The translations under genes were made by a program, and so were the position numbers. Below, one piece after another: positions 5,450 to 6,211 of a stretch of 6,211 bases of DNA (within the stretch, counting starts at the first letter, position 1; each line of letters begins with the position of its first letter). Source of the DNA: Rickettsiales bacterium (lineage in GTDB: Bacteria > Pseudomonadota > Alphaproteobacteria > Rickettsiales > UBA3002); assembly GCA_027489915.1 (NCBI GenBank), contig JAIXZB010000127.1, positions 1 through 6,211 of the forward strand, in the 5' to 3' direction. The notes under the pieces are model-generated. The model did not search any database. It was not told the origin of the DNA and saw only the letters and a program-made list of their open reading frames with translations.

Positions 5450-6211
5450 TTAGAATTCTTGCGCGGCTGATTGGTTCAGCTGCCTGCGTAATTCTGGTGT
5501 CATGCGAATGAGACCTGCCAACGCTGCGGGGCCATCATCGCTGTTTGATGCATCAGCAAGCAGTGTGGGTGCGGTGTCTGTGAGGTAATTCCTGATAATT
5601 GCATCGCTACCTTGCGACACCTGACGCACGGTTTCAGGAACGGTGGTAATCGCATCGCTCGAAGCTTCGGATACAGGAGGCGTTGGTGGGACTATCGCTG
5701 CATTTACACGTAGGCTTCCCGTGGCCACATCAGAAGCGAGGTTGAGTGCATAATTGCTATCGTTGAATGTGTCTATATTGAGAACATAATTACCCGCAAC
5801 CGTTGCAGCACTTGCAGGTGTTAAGCCGCCATAGCTGAATGAAAGCACATCAATAAACAACGCATCCTCGCCTGTAATAAAACCATTCCATGTCACATCT
5901 GTGAGGCGGTTGAGGCTAGGGACTATTGATCCGACATTGATGTTAGGTAGTGTCGCAATCGCAGCAGTAAGCGCCTTCTTGTTTACGGTGAGTAGGCCGT
6001 CTGTAACATCGGCAGGCAGCGTCATATCGTAGTTGTTATCGTTAAATGCGGAGATGCCCAGAGCATAGGTGCCTGCATTGGGGATGGCACCGACGGTGGC
6101 ACCACCGTAGCTAAAGGTGAGGGTATCGATGAGCGATGCATCCTCGCCTGTGATGAAGCCCGTCCAGTTGACGCCTGTTATACGGTCAGTGGCTGCAACT
6201 GTATCACCATA
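5450..6211 (-). CDS. C-terminal part of a repeat-containing exoprotein/adhesin-like protein (5' end beyond window)
   Basis: The frame stays open from the right edge of the window to a TAA at 5452-5450, giving 253 visible residues. The true start lies outside, so the Met at 6025 is internal. The visible part contains one full and one C-terminally shortened copy of a 92-residue repeat. Each copy has a W(T/N)GFITGEDA motif, a (T/S)FSYGG strand, an AGxYxL..I..FNDxNY strand pair, and, in the full copy, LTVNKKALTA leading to the next unit. This pattern (YGD / NGED / GxY / NYxL / ITPKALT-like joint) resembles YDG and MBG-type immunoglobulin-like repeats of large surface exoproteins such as filamentous-haemagglutinin-like proteins. 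A Pro-rich linker (PPTPPV) and a polar helical tail ending QSAAQEF follow. No sortase motif, beta-barrel or lipid anchor is seen. The family assignment is by pattern; secretion route and function are unknown. Confidence 0.75.
   Translation of the reverse strand, partial: YGDTVAATDRITGVNWTGFITGEDASLIDTLTFSYGGATVGAIPNAGTYALGISAFNDNNYDMTLPADVTDGLLTVNKKALTAAIATLPNINVGSIVPSLNRLTDVTWNGFITGEDALFIDVLSFSYGGLTPASAATVAGNYVLNIDTFNDSNYALNLASDVATGSLRVNAAIVPPTPPVSEASSDAITTVPETVRQVSQGSDAIIRNYLTDTAPTLLADASNSDDGPAALAGLIRMTPELRRQLNQSAAQEF
5696..5905 (-). repeat. Exoprotein repeat unit B (last, C-terminally shortened)
   Basis: This second copy of the repeat starts LTDVTWNGFI and runs to LRVNAA (about 70 aa). 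It matches unit A at FITGEDA, FSYGG, AGNYVL and FNDSNY, with one extra residue after SYGG. It ends where the next joint would begin and passes into the Pro-rich linker, as expected for the final repeat of an array. Confidence 0.82.
5906..6181 (-). repeat. Exoprotein repeat unit A (92 aa, complete)
   Basis: This is one full 276-nt repeat unit, from ITGVNWTGFI to IVPSLNR. It contains TGEDA, SYGG, AGTYALGISAFNDNNY and VNKKALTA. The 14-nt string gcatcctcgcctgt (plus strand, 6138-6151) recurs exactly 276 nt away at 5862-5875 in unit B. Confidence 0.85.

Noticed and set aside
5463..5483. Hairpin GCGGCTGA-TTGGT-TCAGCTGC as a terminator for the lipoprotein gene
   Set aside because: The stem is 8 bp with one G-U pair, but no T tract follows on either strand and it lies within the exoprotein coding end. 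It is not a convincing intrinsic terminator.

Overview
The window looks like a compact stretch of chromosome from a Gram-negative bacterium, most likely a proteobacterium. The grounds are a bifunctional MnmC, periplasmic YceI proteins with Sec signal peptides, a di-heme cytochrome b561, a glycine-zipper lipoprotein with a lipobox, and YDG/MBG-like exoprotein repeats. Base composition is about half GC by eye. An alphaproteobacterium is plausible but not provable from this sequence. No rRNA, tRNA, CRISPR array, insertion sequence or phage gene is visible.

Layout, left to right. (1) 12-1764, minus strand: a three-gene operon, yceI-type / cytochrome b561 / yceI-type, with 2-nt gaps between genes. 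It would place two different periplasmic isoprenoid- or quinone-binding lipocalin-like proteins around an inner-membrane di-heme cytochrome, so a role in envelope redox or superoxide handling is likely. (2) 1765-1861: a 97-nt divergent promoter region containing the perfect palindrome ATTGCA-AG-TGCAAT. (3) 1862-3640, plus strand: mnmC, the two-domain enzyme that finishes the mnm5s2U34 tRNA wobble modification. (4) 3626-5073, minus strand: a PhoU-family gene followed after 5 nt by murI (glutamate racemase, GTG start). murI and mnmC overlap tail-to-tail by 15 bp. (5) 5074-5189: a short AT-rich divergent region. (6) 5190-5444, plus strand: a small glycine-zipper lipoprotein. (7) 5450-6211, minus strand: the 3' end of a long exoprotein/adhesin-like gene with a 92-residue repeat; it runs off the right edge.

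The genes are very tightly packed. Two convergent junctions (mnmC/murI and lipoprotein/exoprotein) have no room for a conventional intergenic terminator. Most genes are housekeeping or well-known envelope families. The less ordinary parts are the doubled-YceI cytochrome operon with its palindromic promoter, and the repeat-bearing exoprotein end that meets the lipoprotein gene.
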